DNA of 64,000 nucleotides from Candolleomyces eurysporus (Eukaryota; Basidiomycota; Agaricomycetes; Agaricales; Psathyrellaceae). Shown piece by piece: positions 32,419-42,981 of the stretch; the stretch's first letter is position 1, and each line of letters begins with the position of its first letter. The notes below the pieces were generated by a model. That model saw only the letters and a list, made by a program, of their open reading frames with translations. It made no database searches and had not been told where the DNA came from. The translations under genes were made by a program, and so were the position numbers. Location: the NCBI GenBank assembly GCA_027579435.1, contig JANBPK010000844.1:124001-188000 (forward strand), written 5' to 3'.

Positions 32419-33680
32419 TGTGGAAAAAGATTTCAAGGGGGAGAGTTGTTTGACTGATAGATTGGATGGAAAGAGTTTGCGAGTTGTTGGGTCAAATCCC
32501 TCGTTGAAGGTGAGGGTTATATACAGTACGCGGACCTCCTATCCCATTGAAACGTCTTGCATGGATCGTCATCGATGACGGAGTCGTAGTGTCTCGAATA
32601 TACCTCATTGGAGTTGAATGACCTCGTCTCTGAGACGTTCTGCATAGGTGAGTCGTGTTTGATCAAGTTTTACGTGTAAGTGGCGACTTACAGCCTAAGG
32701 GCGGAGTCGAGAGCGGAGTCGTCATACTGAGCACTCTGCAGAAGTTTCCCCTGTTCGGTTACTGCTCGATAAGCCCGAAGCGACCTGCAGGCCATCGAAA
32801 ATCGATGACAAATGCTAATTTATGCCATTGACGCTCATCTTAGCGCCTCGCACCAAACTGGGAGGCTTGATCCGAACAAAACGCTCTTTCCAATTCCCCA
32901 TCAACTGGCTGGGGCTATGTCCAATATGCGCCCACACAGATATTTGATCAATAAAACTCGGTGCTCTTTCGTCGTCCTTTATTCTATCTTACCGGAAATT
33001 GACACTGCCTAGGGCGTCGAGCGCATTTTATCCGCGAGCTCTACACTTCTGGCACTGGCCGTTTGATCGACGGCGGCGGGTGAAACGGATGGCCTGATGG
33101 CTCAACGAGTGGAATTGGTTTTCGAGAAAGCAGCCGCAATTGTTTTTGTCGAACTGAACAGTTTCAGCGAGGAGATCGAACAACGGGGTCGCAGCTACTG
33201 ACAACCCTTAGAGCTTACTGCAGCGCTTTTTGGGCGGTCGTACGAAAACATCTATCATTGATACATAGTGCTAGAGTATGACATGCGAAGACGTTTCACT
33301 GACATTTGTGTGCACAGGCATCTCGTAAGGTGATTTGCCCTCCAACTCGTCTTATTTAGTACGGTTTATTGTTCTTAACTTGAGCTTTAACTTCGACCAG
33401 AAGGAGACATTCGACTCGATCAAACGGGTGATCATACTCACTGAAGGATGGTTTCAATCTCATGATGTTTCGAGGGGAAGCTGCCATACTCAGTTCATAG
33501 TATTGTACTCACGATGAATCTACGCATGTAAACATGGAAGGAATTTGGTTAATTTGCCGTCACAGTATTTACATACACACAATTAGTATTCAACATGACT
33601 AATCTATTCTGTGTGGTCAGTGGTGCCCATTCGAAATGTCCTTGTACAGCTCTTTCCTGCTCCTGGAGGAAGTGTCGTCC
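32419..33680. other. Intergenic region; first 600 bp resembles the region upstream of the second Hva1-type gene
   Basis: Blocks near 32560-32710 and 32820-32945 recur upstream of the paralogue at 59395 (see the regulatory entry). The rest, up to the HMG-box gene's stop at 33681, shows no gene. Confidence 0.55.
32558..32945 (-). promoter_or_regulatory. Conserved upstream region of Hva1-type copy 1
   Basis: Plus-strand blocks shared in order with 59535-59945: TGGATCGTCATCGATGA, GTGTCGAA, ATGACCTCGTCT, TTTTACGTGTAA, GGCGGAGT, TTAGCGCCTC, CACCAAACT and TGCGCCCACA. Both sets lie at 140-550 bp upstream of the respective start codons. Conservation of short blocks amid diverged spacers suggests kept transcription-factor sites; identities of the factors are unknown. 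Confidence 0.5.
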
Positions 33681-34580
33681 TTAGCGCCGACCATTGCCGG
33701 GGACCACGCTTTGGCCTCCAACTTGACGCAAATACTCCTCGCGCTCCGCGTCGGTCAACGACTCCCACCACTGCATCCGCAATATCTCGTCCGTAGACTC
33801 CACTTCAAACCCACCGGCAGTCCATTGATGTGACCCTAGGAACGCGGATGGTCCAGCCTCAGATCTTGGAGCATTGGTTGAATCGGTGAGGGACGGATGG
33901 GAACCAGGGTAGCTCACGCTGATACCGCGTTGATTTAGGGTTGCTTGAGAAAACATCCCGGGGTACCCATAGTGAGCGGGAGGGCCATAGGGCGTGGCTT
34001 GGGTCGGTTGGTATCCTATGTACCCTTGGCTGACTTGAACTGGTGTATCTCGAGCTAATTCGCTGAAGTCGGGTAACTCCATTTCGAAAGAAGGTAGGCT
34101 TGGAGTAGGAGACTCAATAACCTGGCGAGTCTGGGAGAGGAGTTAACTACTACGAAAGTGGATGAATTATTGTTCGCATACCATTCCGTGCCCAGCTTGG
34201 CTGGTACTAGCGGAAGCCTGGCTACCACCCTGTCTAGTACTGCCCCTCTCCTTGGGTTTCTTGCTCTTGCGCTGTGGCTGATAGCGATAGTTTGGGTACA
34301 TCGCAGAATGCAGTGCCTTCGCCTCCTTCGCGCGACGATCAAACTCTTCGCGCACATCTGAAGGTTCGTTCTGCCACATTTCGCTGATAACCTTGGAAAG
34401 ATCGGCTTGAGGCATCTTTGAATGTCGGTGAAGTTTGAGTTGTTGAGACCTGTAGCTTCTGTACAGTATAAAAGCGTTGGGTGGGCGTTTAATTTTTTCG
34501 CTAGTGCAATCCCTAGATGATTGACACCGGGCGGCAATATCGTTTGGGATATTTGTGTTTCCGGATAGCAAGCTATCCAT
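33681..34580 (-). CDS. HMG-box (MATA_HMG/SOX-type) transcription factor, 279 aa
   Basis: DNA-binding regulator. Two exons (34182-34580, 33681-34121) separated by a 60-nt intron. The HMG box is near residues 29-105: KIKRPPNAFILYRS, then QADLSKVISEMWQNEP, then REEFDRRAKEAKALHSAMYP, followed by the basic YQPQRKSKKPKER. The sequence-specific hallmarks RPPNAF and the SKVISEMW helix place it with fungal mating/development HMG factors and not with non-specific HMGB proteins. The C-terminal exon is Pro/Gln/Tyr/Ser-rich (QPTQATPYGPPAHYGYPG), a probable activation region. Fungal relatives regulate sexual development and pheromone response (established knowledge); nothing here shows a mating-type locus, since no homeodomain, pheromone or receptor gene is adjacent. 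Confidence 0.88.
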
Positions 34581-35924
34581 GGCTAAGCAAGTATCAAAAT
34601 GATGATGATTCTATGGCTTGTGTGTGTTAGGGTATATGGTTGCAATGGAAGCAAAGCTCAGAAGCAATCTCCGAGTTTCAGGATGCGTCGTGATCCCAAT
34701 TCACCTTTTGCAATAGCGATGGGAGAATAAGACTTGCCGGCGGAGAGAGATGAGCGTTTGGAAGGTAAAATTTGTTTTGAAAGAACCAATTTGGTGCCGC
34801 GGGCGTGCTTTTAAAGGTGAGGGACACGGTGGCATTGACCGGAGCAAGGCGACATTGTTGCTTTGCGCCACACTTGAAAGTCCAAGCGCGTTGGTTGATG
34901 CGGAGGTGACTCGGCCTACGCTACAGCACATTGTATTCAACTCAAAAAAGGGGCGATGGGACTTTTACATGGAGTGCTGTATACTCGTAAAGATTTGTGT
35001 GTAGCCTTGAATCCTGGTGCCTGACATTCAATTGACCAGGTTGGGTCTTGGAGTGGGCATTATACGAGAAAATTTTCTGCGGGCTGGGCCCTCAACATTG
35101 AGCGTGCATAGAAAAGGAGTGGAATTATCGGCCAGCCTATCTATGGCGAAAATTCCGGGTTGGTCCCCCTGATATAGGGTCCCTAGGACAGTTCCCGGCT
35201 CCCTACGAAGAATCACACCTTACCGCGAGGAGCTCATAGCCGAATGGAACAGAACATGCGGCCACAGCTTTGGTCAGCATTTCGCACAACAAAACAGGCA
35301 AGAGCCTTAGTTGTGGAGGTATGTACTTGCGTTTCTTTGTTCTTTCTTCCATGAAGCCGCTGAATCGTGCCACCGACGATACCCTAGTATCTCGTTTTCC
35401 TACTTGGTAGGCGTCGGAGCATCCCGAACCTCGCTAAATCAATTTCTTGCAGACTTGTATACAACCTGGAATAAGCGCCATCCAAACACTCTGAGTGTAC
35501 CCTTTTTCAGGGTTCCGCCCGGATGACGAGGCAGCTTCGCCTTGAGTTGCTGGGCAGTGCTTTGACTGAGTTCGCCTGATGCGTCGCGGACGCGGTCCGG
35601 CTGGCTGCCGCAGCTCAGGGACGGCATCGCCACGGCTGACATAAGCATCCTCTGTGGGGCTGGCATGTGCCCCAGGCATGCCAGTTTCGTTGCGTTTCTA
35701 CCTTGAACCACCACCACCACCACCAAAATCCCCTCTTCATTGTTGGGTGTGTGACCGCAGAAGGGCATTGTGAGTACATTGATTACCTATTGTTTGTCTG
35801 GGTGCTGGCTAATCTGGTCTCCAGACACTCGACGCTCCAATCCCATCCTAATACCTTAGGCTTTCTTCACAGCAAGCCTTCAGTCGCAAAGGGAGACTTT
35901 CATCAAAACTCAATTAAAAAANCC
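34581..35924. other. Divergent intergenic region
   Basis: Upstream regions of the HMG-box gene (minus) and of the CxC-motif gene (plus). There is a (CAC)n microsatellite at about 35702-35725 and an N at 35922, three bases before the ATG. The frame from 35667 is open into the gene at 35925 but includes His and low-order text and crosses the N, so it is treated as 5' leader. Confidence 0.5.
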
Positions 35925-37469
35925 ATGCCACTACAGTCTCCGAATGGATTCAGCGTGCCCCAGAGCTTTGGAAGTGGCTGGGGGGGACCGGTGGTGCAGC
36001 CATCGGACGTAGACGACTCGATGATCTTGTCGGATCTTGTGAGGACGGGAGAGGCTTCGCGTTTGCGGAGGAGAGGGGCATTGAGGCTGGATAGAAATTC
36101 GTTGGGGCACCACCGGCATTTTTCCTCTGACTCAGACATGGGCGACTCTGACGAAGAAAATCGACCTTACGGCGAGAGACCACATTTCCACCACCCTTCC
36201 TACCATTCATCCTCGCGCTGGGTCAGTCACCTTGGAGATGATGAGGAGTCGGACGAATGCTACATCCTTGTGTGTGGAGCTGAGGTGGACCCCCAAAGCC
36301 ACTTCAGTGATGGCTCAGCACCATTCCAGCCGTCCTTGCTCCCCATCGAACTCGCCACACAGTCATCAAGCTCACGTCGGTCTTTCAGTCGGCCCACGAA
36401 TGGCTGCGGCGCGATAGTTCACAGCCGAGCGTCATCTTCGTCGTGTTCCGTCGGAGCAGGGAAGACATATGTTGCCCGGACGTCAGCAACCGATTTGGTC
36501 GCATCTCTCCCGGCCGAGTACTTCCAATCCTGGCCCGGTGTGAAGTTCGAAACAAGCTCGTGCGGCTGTGTGAAGGAAGGTATAGGCTGTTCAGTCTGTG
36601 GCAACCCGCTCGGAACGAGATGGAAGTTTTGCAGGACTATGGCGGAGGGGAGGCGAAAGGCACCGGGGAGAGAGAGCAGGAGACTAGGACCCCTGGGGCC
36701 CGAAGGACCGAGATACTGGTTGGGAACGCCTTCCAGATCCACCTCTAGGACAAGAGACGATTCGGCTTCTGACGAGACGGAGCTGTATACCTTCTTCCCC
36801 AATGCGGTTACCGCATTCCGAGAACCCGATCCCCCCTCACCCCAAGCACCGATTTTAATGCCACCCACTGAATCAACCTCACCTGTCCTCACGCCTCGCC
36901 AGCCCGAAAACACGAACTGGTTCCCATCACGACCTTCTCCACATCGACGCCTTGCCGTCAACGTCGAGGTCACGGTGGCTTCATATCCGGACTCCTTGCC
37001 CGACTTTATGGCCAGTGCTGCGATACCGCAAAGACCGCCTCTCACCTCTGTCCAGTCAGCACCGGCGATAGTTTATGGCTACAACATCATGGACTCACCG
37101 GATTCAATGACCGTTGCTCTCCCTCAAGACGATAGCGACAGCGTTACCGTGTCTGTGGACAGCCAAGGACCGGTGTTGTCACCCTTTGCATCGCCACCGG
37201 GGCAATTGTTCGAGTTCCAACAGCCTGTCCCCATCGATTCCTCTCCCATTCGATTTGCCACAGATCTTTCTGACGACGAGGACACGCAGCCTATGTCCTT
37301 CTATCACGAACAGATTCTTGGCGCATCGCATCGGGAGCAGAGAGAGCGAGCGGGCGGATCGGAGACAACCCACCCTTTGCTTGATGCGAGCGAGCCCATT
37401 GTTGATGTTGACGACGAAGACGGTACCGGCGAGGTGAGGCCTGACCGAGGTGTGTATTTCGATCGTTGA
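35925..37469 (+). CDS. Unrecognised protein with CxC-x6-CxxC motif, 514 aa
   Basis: Single-exon protein from MPLQSPNGF (35925) to TGA (37467-37469). Mostly disordered: Ser/Pro/Asp-rich, with acidic patches (SDSDMGDSDEENRP, DLSDDEDTQP). The only compact region is at about residues 200-235, WPGVKFETSSCGCVKEG followed by IGCSVCGNPLGTR: four cysteines spaced C-x-C-x6-C-x2-C ending in CGNPLGTR, which looks like a small zinc-binding loop. The same motif occurs, to my recollection, in other mushroom proteins of unknown function. There is no RING, kinase or membrane segment. Use of the first ATG after the N is chosen because the upstream frame is not protein-like. It may be a nuclear scaffold or regulatory protein; this is inference. 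Confidence 0.75.
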   Translation: MPLQSPNGFSVPQSFGSGWGGPVVQPSDVDDSMILSDLVRTGEASRLRRRGALRLDRNSLGHHRHFSSDSDMGDSDEENRPYGERPHFHHPSYHSSSRWVSHLGDDEESDECYILVCGAEVDPQSHFSDGSAPFQPSLLPIELATQSSSSRRSFSRPTNGCGAIVHSRASSSSCSVGAGKTYVARTSATDLVASLPAEYFQSWPGVKFETSSCGCVKEGIGCSVCGNPLGTRWKFCRTMAEGRRKAPGRESRRLGPLGPEGPRYWLGTPSRSTSRTRDDSASDETELYTFFPNAVTAFREPDPPSPQAPILMPPTESTSPVLTPRQPENTNWFPSRPSPHRRLAVNVEVTVASYPDSLPDFMASAAIPQRPPLTSVQSAPAIVYGYNIMDSPDSMTVALPQDDSDSVTVSVDSQGPVLSPFASPPGQLFEFQQPVPIDSSPIRFATDLSDDEDTQPMSFYHEQILGASHREQRERAGGSETTHPLLDASEPIVDVDDEDGTGEVRPDRGVYFDR

Positions 37470-39357
37470 TACGAACGGCGACAACCCCTTTCACGACCTT
37501 TTCCTTTGTATCATTTTGGTGGTGGTTTTTCATCAGCATCAACTCATTTTCTCTATCTATCTAGACTAGACACCATCATCATCTGCATTCATCGTACTCA
37601 TCATCATGATCATCATCTCATTACTTTCAATGTTTTTCGATTCTGATTCTCTTGCTTGGGCATGGTTTCTCGATGTCTATGTTCGCTGTGTACTTTTAGC
37701 TATGCATGTCTTTTTCGTTATTCGCTGTTTTTTTTTGTCTCATCCGTGGACCGTTTCCGTTTCTCTGTTACGACTATATATCTACACTACTCCCCGTCAT
37801 CTTTCGGACCATAGCCTATCGCTATTGCCCCCTCTTGGCGCCTGGCTGGTTCAGTTTTTTCCATCTAATTCCTTCTTCATGACACATCTTCATTTCAACA
37901 CCCTCATTTGGTTAATGCTCGCTGTCCGGACGATGCTTACCCTTATCCATCCTTGTACTTCTACCTTTTTACGATTTTTACGAATCTTTTCACGATTTCT
38001 TTTTATGACTTCCATATCTTCCTACGTTAGGGATACTGTACATAATCGATTCAATCCTGCATTTTGCTGTCACTGTGATCATTGATCACTGGAATTAGGT
38101 GAGGAGCTGTCCCGGCATTGATTCAGCCGAGCCGCCTCTAAGTTAGACGCCCGACAAGCGCTTAATGAGCTGGTAGATGTCTGAATCGAAGGATCAAGAC
38201 AAACAAGCGGTAATGCACCACAATCGCTTCGCAAGCTCGATAAATAAGGGCCTATCCGGGCGAACCTGGACACCGGCTACAGGCAACGGGTATTCTGAGG
38301 AACATGCCTGTCGTGAGAAGCGTGCATTCACTGCAGAGCCCCCATAAATAGGCGTCGTCCCCCTTCGTCGGCACTCTGCGCCTCCTTCAAGCTCCTACAA
38401 AAGGATACTCGCGGCTTGAGAATGCTTATGCGTGCTCTACAGCCGGCCTAAGATATAATTGCAGGGAACGGCCTTCAGATATCTAGGTTTTCACCTTCCG
38501 CCTTCACTTGTCTTCGAAAGTCCTCGCAAACGCACCCCTGCAGCGTGTTAAACTCTCGCTCGCTTTCGCATGGGGCTTATGATCTCACGGGAGGTGCTTA
38601 TACGAGCCAAAAAGTGGTGAAGCCTTGAAGATACTTGTGAGACAGGGGAAACCCCGAGCAAAACCTGAGCTTATGTGAAACGAGGCCGTTCTTGCTTCCA
38701 TCGATTCATTAACATAAAGGCAAAGGCTTCCGAAAAGCTACCTTCTCACTCTGAGTCATATCCTCTGCACCGAAAGCTTCTTTCATGATACGATTAGATC
38801 TAGTCAAAGTATAGTCATCCGGAGACAAAACCGAGTCAAAGTTCTGGCACGGGTCCGTATTTCGCAACAAACGACCCAAAGCGCAACCGGTCACTGCAAG
38901 AAAAAAAAACAAGCACAAACCCGAACACTATAGTGTCCATGAATCACTGCACAGGCATTCTGATACACAGAGTTCGAACTACCAAGGAGAGCTGCTCATG
39001 GAATTGGGTCGCCGTCGAGTCATCACGGACCCGTCGGTCTCTCGCGGTACCTAAAACGCCGAATCTGCGGCCACACGGCTAAACTCTTACCCGTATGCCC
39101 ATCCAATGCCATGATCACTCGCTCTATCCTAGTTGCCCTTGAGTATCGGACCTGTATTGAAATCATTGCACCCGGGGATTAAGAGGTAACGACAGGGCAT
39201 GGTGCTGCTTCGCTTTCTATGTGTAGACTTACAGCATACGGAAGCGAACTTGAGATTTCGGAACGATGGATGAACGCCGTATCTTTGCCCAAACGTAAAT
39301 CAAAATAACTATATATTCAGGTGCTGGCCAAATCTTTTGTCCAACTTACTATCAGCG
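37470..39357. other. Intergenic region between the CxC gene and P450 array copy 3
   Basis: Begins with a T/C-rich 3' flank (37500-38060, including an ATC microsatellite near 37573-37620). An open frame at 37606-38085 is low-complexity hydrophobic text and is not called. The rest has no recognisable gene until the promoter of the P450 at 39358. Confidence 0.55.
39310..39317 (+). promoter_or_regulatory. TATA box of P450 array copy 3
   Basis: TATATATT, 41-48 bp before the ATG at 39358, at the position shared by the array. Confidence 0.55.
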
Positions 39358-41930
39358 ATGATAAGCTCTCCTTCCCCCCTCCAAATTCTTGCGACCGTAC
39401 TAGCAGGACTTCTTATTCGGTCTGTCCTCCGTACATTTGTCTTTCGTCATCCCTTGGATTATATTCCTGGGCCCCCAGGCGAGAATTTCATCATTGGTCT
39501 GTCATTTCACTGTCCTTTGCCAGTAGTTTCGAGCCATCTAACCGCTACGCCCTCGGCTACTAGGGAATTTGAAGCAGATTTTCTCATCCGATCCTCGCGA
39601 CTTCTACAGCACCATTTCCCAAAAGTGTAAGCGACTTTCAGAGACAATCGATCTACTCGCTTATCCGGTCAAACTACCCTTAGATAAAGGAGTTGCTACC
39701 GTCCTCGGTCTTTTCAAGGTATTTGAGCGACCTTTTTTTTTNCTATCCTTCTATCTTATGCTATCTCAGGAGCGTATCCTCGTCGTTGATGACCCCAAGG
39801 CACTATACCATATCTTCGTGAAGGTAGCAGAGTTTGACAACTAGTACGCAGCTATGGTAATGACTTATTTCCAGGATCAAAATATCTATGAAGAGACAAG
39901 GGTTCTAATAGCGTGAGTCTCGTACGAAAATTGCCTGTGCGTCAATCGAGCACTCACACCGCTGACAGTGGAAGCAAAGTCGTTTTCGGAGAGGGTTTGT
40001 TATCAACCCTCGGTCGGTGCCCCTAGTTGACTCGTGAAAAGTTTCTTTGCTGACCTTGATTGCTACAGGCGACACCCATCGCAAGCAACGGAAAATAATG
40101 AACCCCGTTTTCTCGCCTGCCCACATGAGGACAATGAGTAAGTCTGCCGACAACCTTGTCCGGCTGCGGCTGACCGTTTGACGCATCTGCGTTCAGCTTC
40201 CCAATTCTTTAATATCACACACAAAGTAAGGACTCTGCAACCGCGAGCTTCTATTTTAGTTAAGTCCACTCTCTGACGGTCGAATCATATTAGCTTCGGG
40301 ATGTATTGATTCGCAAGACGTCGGAAGGCCCCCTAGAGGTCAGTCTTCCCTGCTATCGGTCGGTGATACGCTCGTGTGATGACGCTGGTGGACCAGATTG
40401 AACTTATGAGCTGGTTGACGAGGACCTCCTTCGAGATCATAGCTCAATGCGGTTTCGGTACGTCGTTCGACAAGATCACTGAAGACCATTCGGAACATCC
40501 GTTTGTCAAATCGGCGAAGCTACTTAGGTACGCCTGCTATAATCCTGTCATACGCTCTTGTTTTGGCCAAAGTTGACCCTGGTGCAATGTCTGACAGCCC
40601 TGTTTCCCGCCCTTTCTTCCTATTTCAACTATACGTTCTACCTTTGATCACCGAGCACAACCTGGGTACCCCTCGTTTCTGGCGCAGGTTGGTGGATATT
40701 CTACCAATAAAAGCACTTCACACCTTGCGCGACATCGTCGACACGATGCATGAAACTGCTCTCGGTGTGTTTAATGAGAAGAAAGAAGCTTTGGCCGACG
40801 ATGAGGATACGTTCAAGGCCACTCGAAAAGATATCATGAGCGCCCTGAGTGAGTATCTTCGTCCCCTTGTTCCCACTCTACTCACCACGTATTCTTTCCA
40901 GTGCATGCAAACTCGAAGGCTTCGGAGGAGGAAAAGCTCCCTGATAACCAAGTCCTAGCCCAAATAACGCAAGTTCTTCCCCTCTCTCCAACTATTCTTT
41001 CCGGGTCTTGACAACGAATCAAGCACTTTCACCTTTGCAGCTATAGATTCAACCTCCAGTGCTCTTTCTCGAATCTTCTGGCTTTTAGCCACCTACCAGG
41101 ATGTCCAAGAGAAGCTTCGCTCAGAGATTCGTGAGATGAGGAAGGAGTGCGAGGAACCTGACTACGACCGATTGTCAGCAATGCCATATCTTGAAGCTGT
41201 GGTTCGGGAGACCCTACGACTGTGAGTCCGAGTAGTTTCGTGGGCCCATTCTGACTAGTCTAACTTTGACTCAATCCATCGTAGCTATCCACCGATCATT
41301 TTTATGGGGCGGGAGTAAGTGCTTGAAAGGATCTAGCTAAGTTGTACGATTGACTAAAAACTCAAAAGGGCTCGCCAAGATGCCATTCTTCCACTTTCAA
41401 AACCAATTGAGACGGTTGACGGACGGAAAATCCAGGAGATAAATATCCCCAAGGACACTAGTATTTTTGTCTCGCTCTTTGGAAGTAACACCTCTCCAGA
41501 GTTGTGGGGTCCCGATTCGTACGAATGGAAACCTGAACGATGGTTGGCTCCTCTGCCCGAGAAACTCATTGAAGCACGTATTCCTGGCGTATATTCTCAC
41601 CTGTGAGTATCGGTTGTTTATAGCCCCGGATAATGTCAATTGATTCATGAGCTTCTAGAATGACCTTTGTTGGTGGGGGTCGTTCGTGCATCGGCTTCAA
41701 GTTCGCGCAAATGGAAATCAGTGAGTAAATTAGCCTCCTGTTCAAAGTGGCGACGGGTGTCTGACTTACGCTGGGAAACAGAGGTTATCCTCTATATTCT
41801 GCTTGACCAGCACAAGTTCTCTCTTCCTAAACAGGAGATCTTTTGGAACAATCGGGGGATTGCGGGCCCATCAGTTGACCGCACTCGACTGCAACCTGAG
41901 ATGCCGTTGCTGGTTTCTCGCGCCAACTGA
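39358..41930 (+). CDS. Cytochrome P450, array copy 3 (CYP5150-like family)
   Basis: Start MISSPSPLQILATVLAG (39358), anchor helix, then RTFVFRHPLDYIPGPP. Downstream blocks: GNLKQIFSSDPRDF, GVATVLGLFK, ERILVVDDPKAL, VVFGEGLLSTLG, HRKQRKIMNPVF, ELMSWLTRTSFEII, KDIMSAL, HANSKASEEEKLP. The I-helix reads FAAIDSTSSALSRIF, with Ser where the other copies have the conserved Thr after Asp. ExxR is in VRETLRL, then WKPERW, haem MTFVGGGRSCIGFKF. TGA at 41928-41930. It has 17 exons; the intron before the I-helix exon (40969-41023) needs a GC donor. An N at 39742 lies in an intron. No stop or frameshift in exons. Closest to copy 4 by shared GC donor and sequence (RETLRL, ELMSW/EAMTW). Active unless the Ser substitution affects proton delivery. 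Confidence 0.88.
40969..41023 (+). other. GC-AG intron in P450 array copy 3
   Basis: Exon end CAAATAAC is followed by gcaagt, a classic GC donor; acceptor ...aatcaag at 41023. No GT donor nearby keeps the frame into TFTFAAID. Confidence 0.75.
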
Positions 41931-42981
41931 CGGATTTCAACTGTGCTTGCAACTACGTTACAGTTTGTAGAAGTGACCTGACGGCGGATCGATGATCACC
42001 GCCGATCATGATTTCCAAGACTTTGACACAATCGATTTAACTTCGGATTTTACCGTCATCACGACTTTTGGGAGCTGGATCTTTAGTCCAAGCTTCCAGC
42101 GCTAAGCCCAGGTGCTGCATCGACGATCCACCTGTCTGAGACGCCCAGCTGGCGCTTAGAAGAATGTCGTAATTGTTTGGATTGAAGGACCTCAACAAAG
42201 AAGGGCAGGCCTAGCGGGCCTGGTGACTTTCAATTCAATGGTCCTTTCCCTTTCCTGCCTAGTACTCTTCAGGAAATGAATGGGTGGGAATAGATGTAAG
42301 TCTTCCAGCACTCCGTTAAACCCGTTCTCAAGCTGCTCAGCAACTTCTAGGCCTTTTACGAGCGCATTTCTGCGTAATCGAGTCGGGCGGCTCCATGACG
42401 GCCCAGGGCAGCATGGCAATATATGTCTTTCGTGACTAGCTGGGCGTCATCTTGGGGCTGATATCCGCGCTACCGTTAAGGGTCATCATATTCATGTCAA
42501 AATGTCAAGCGGTGTGTCTTCTTCGATGTATATCCATCCTCGTGTTGGCCGCTTCTTCTATTCTAGTACTGCCTATTCTAGATCTATGGCTCATATTGTC
42601 CGATATTTTGGACATCCTCCTACGCATAGATTTCTACCTTCATCCAAACAACACACGTGCGGGGCTTGAGAGGACCGCAGCACCCTGCTTCGGGTTTCCT
42701 TGCCCACAGCAACTAACGCTGTGGTGCTCCTACTTAATTTAAGAACTTAGGGACCTCGGGGACCGCTCCGCGTATCTCTCGTGTGTCGCCCTCCCATCTG
42801 GCTACAGCGGATCTTCGAAGCTTCTTTGTTAACGTTCTTCTCGTCAACTGATGTCCGTGGTGGCGACTCTCTGGAATAACATCATAATCTATCTTATGGC
42901 ATATGCCGCGACAGCGGACAAGGTGTATACACACCAAGGCTATATATCCTGGTCATAACGGAGTAGTGGCATTTGACAGCA
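41931..42981. other. Spacer between P450 array copies 3 and 4
   Basis: About 1.05 kb; TATA element near its end (42941-42948). No gene is supported. Confidence 0.6.
42941..42948 (+). promoter_or_regulatory. TATA box of P450 array copy 4
   Basis: TATATATC, 34-41 bp before the ATG at 42982. Confidence 0.5.

Noticed and set aside
33681..34580. HMG-box gene as a mating-type locus
   Set aside because: No homeodomain, pheromone or receptor genes nearby; HMG-box factors are common outside mating loci in basidiomycetes.
35667..35924. In-frame N-terminal extension of the CxC-motif protein
   Set aside because: It contains a His run from a CAC microsatellite, crosses an N, and is not protein-like.
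37606..38085. 159-aa hydrophobic open frame after the CxC-motif gene
   Set aside because: T/C-rich 3' flank sequence reads as Phe/Leu/Ser in any fungus; no membrane-protein pattern or splice context.
38709..38918. Minus-strand frame with protein-like text (LSPDDYTLTRSNRIMKEAFG)
   Set aside because: Only 69 codons, no matching exon on either side and no family recognised; could be a remnant but cannot be supported.
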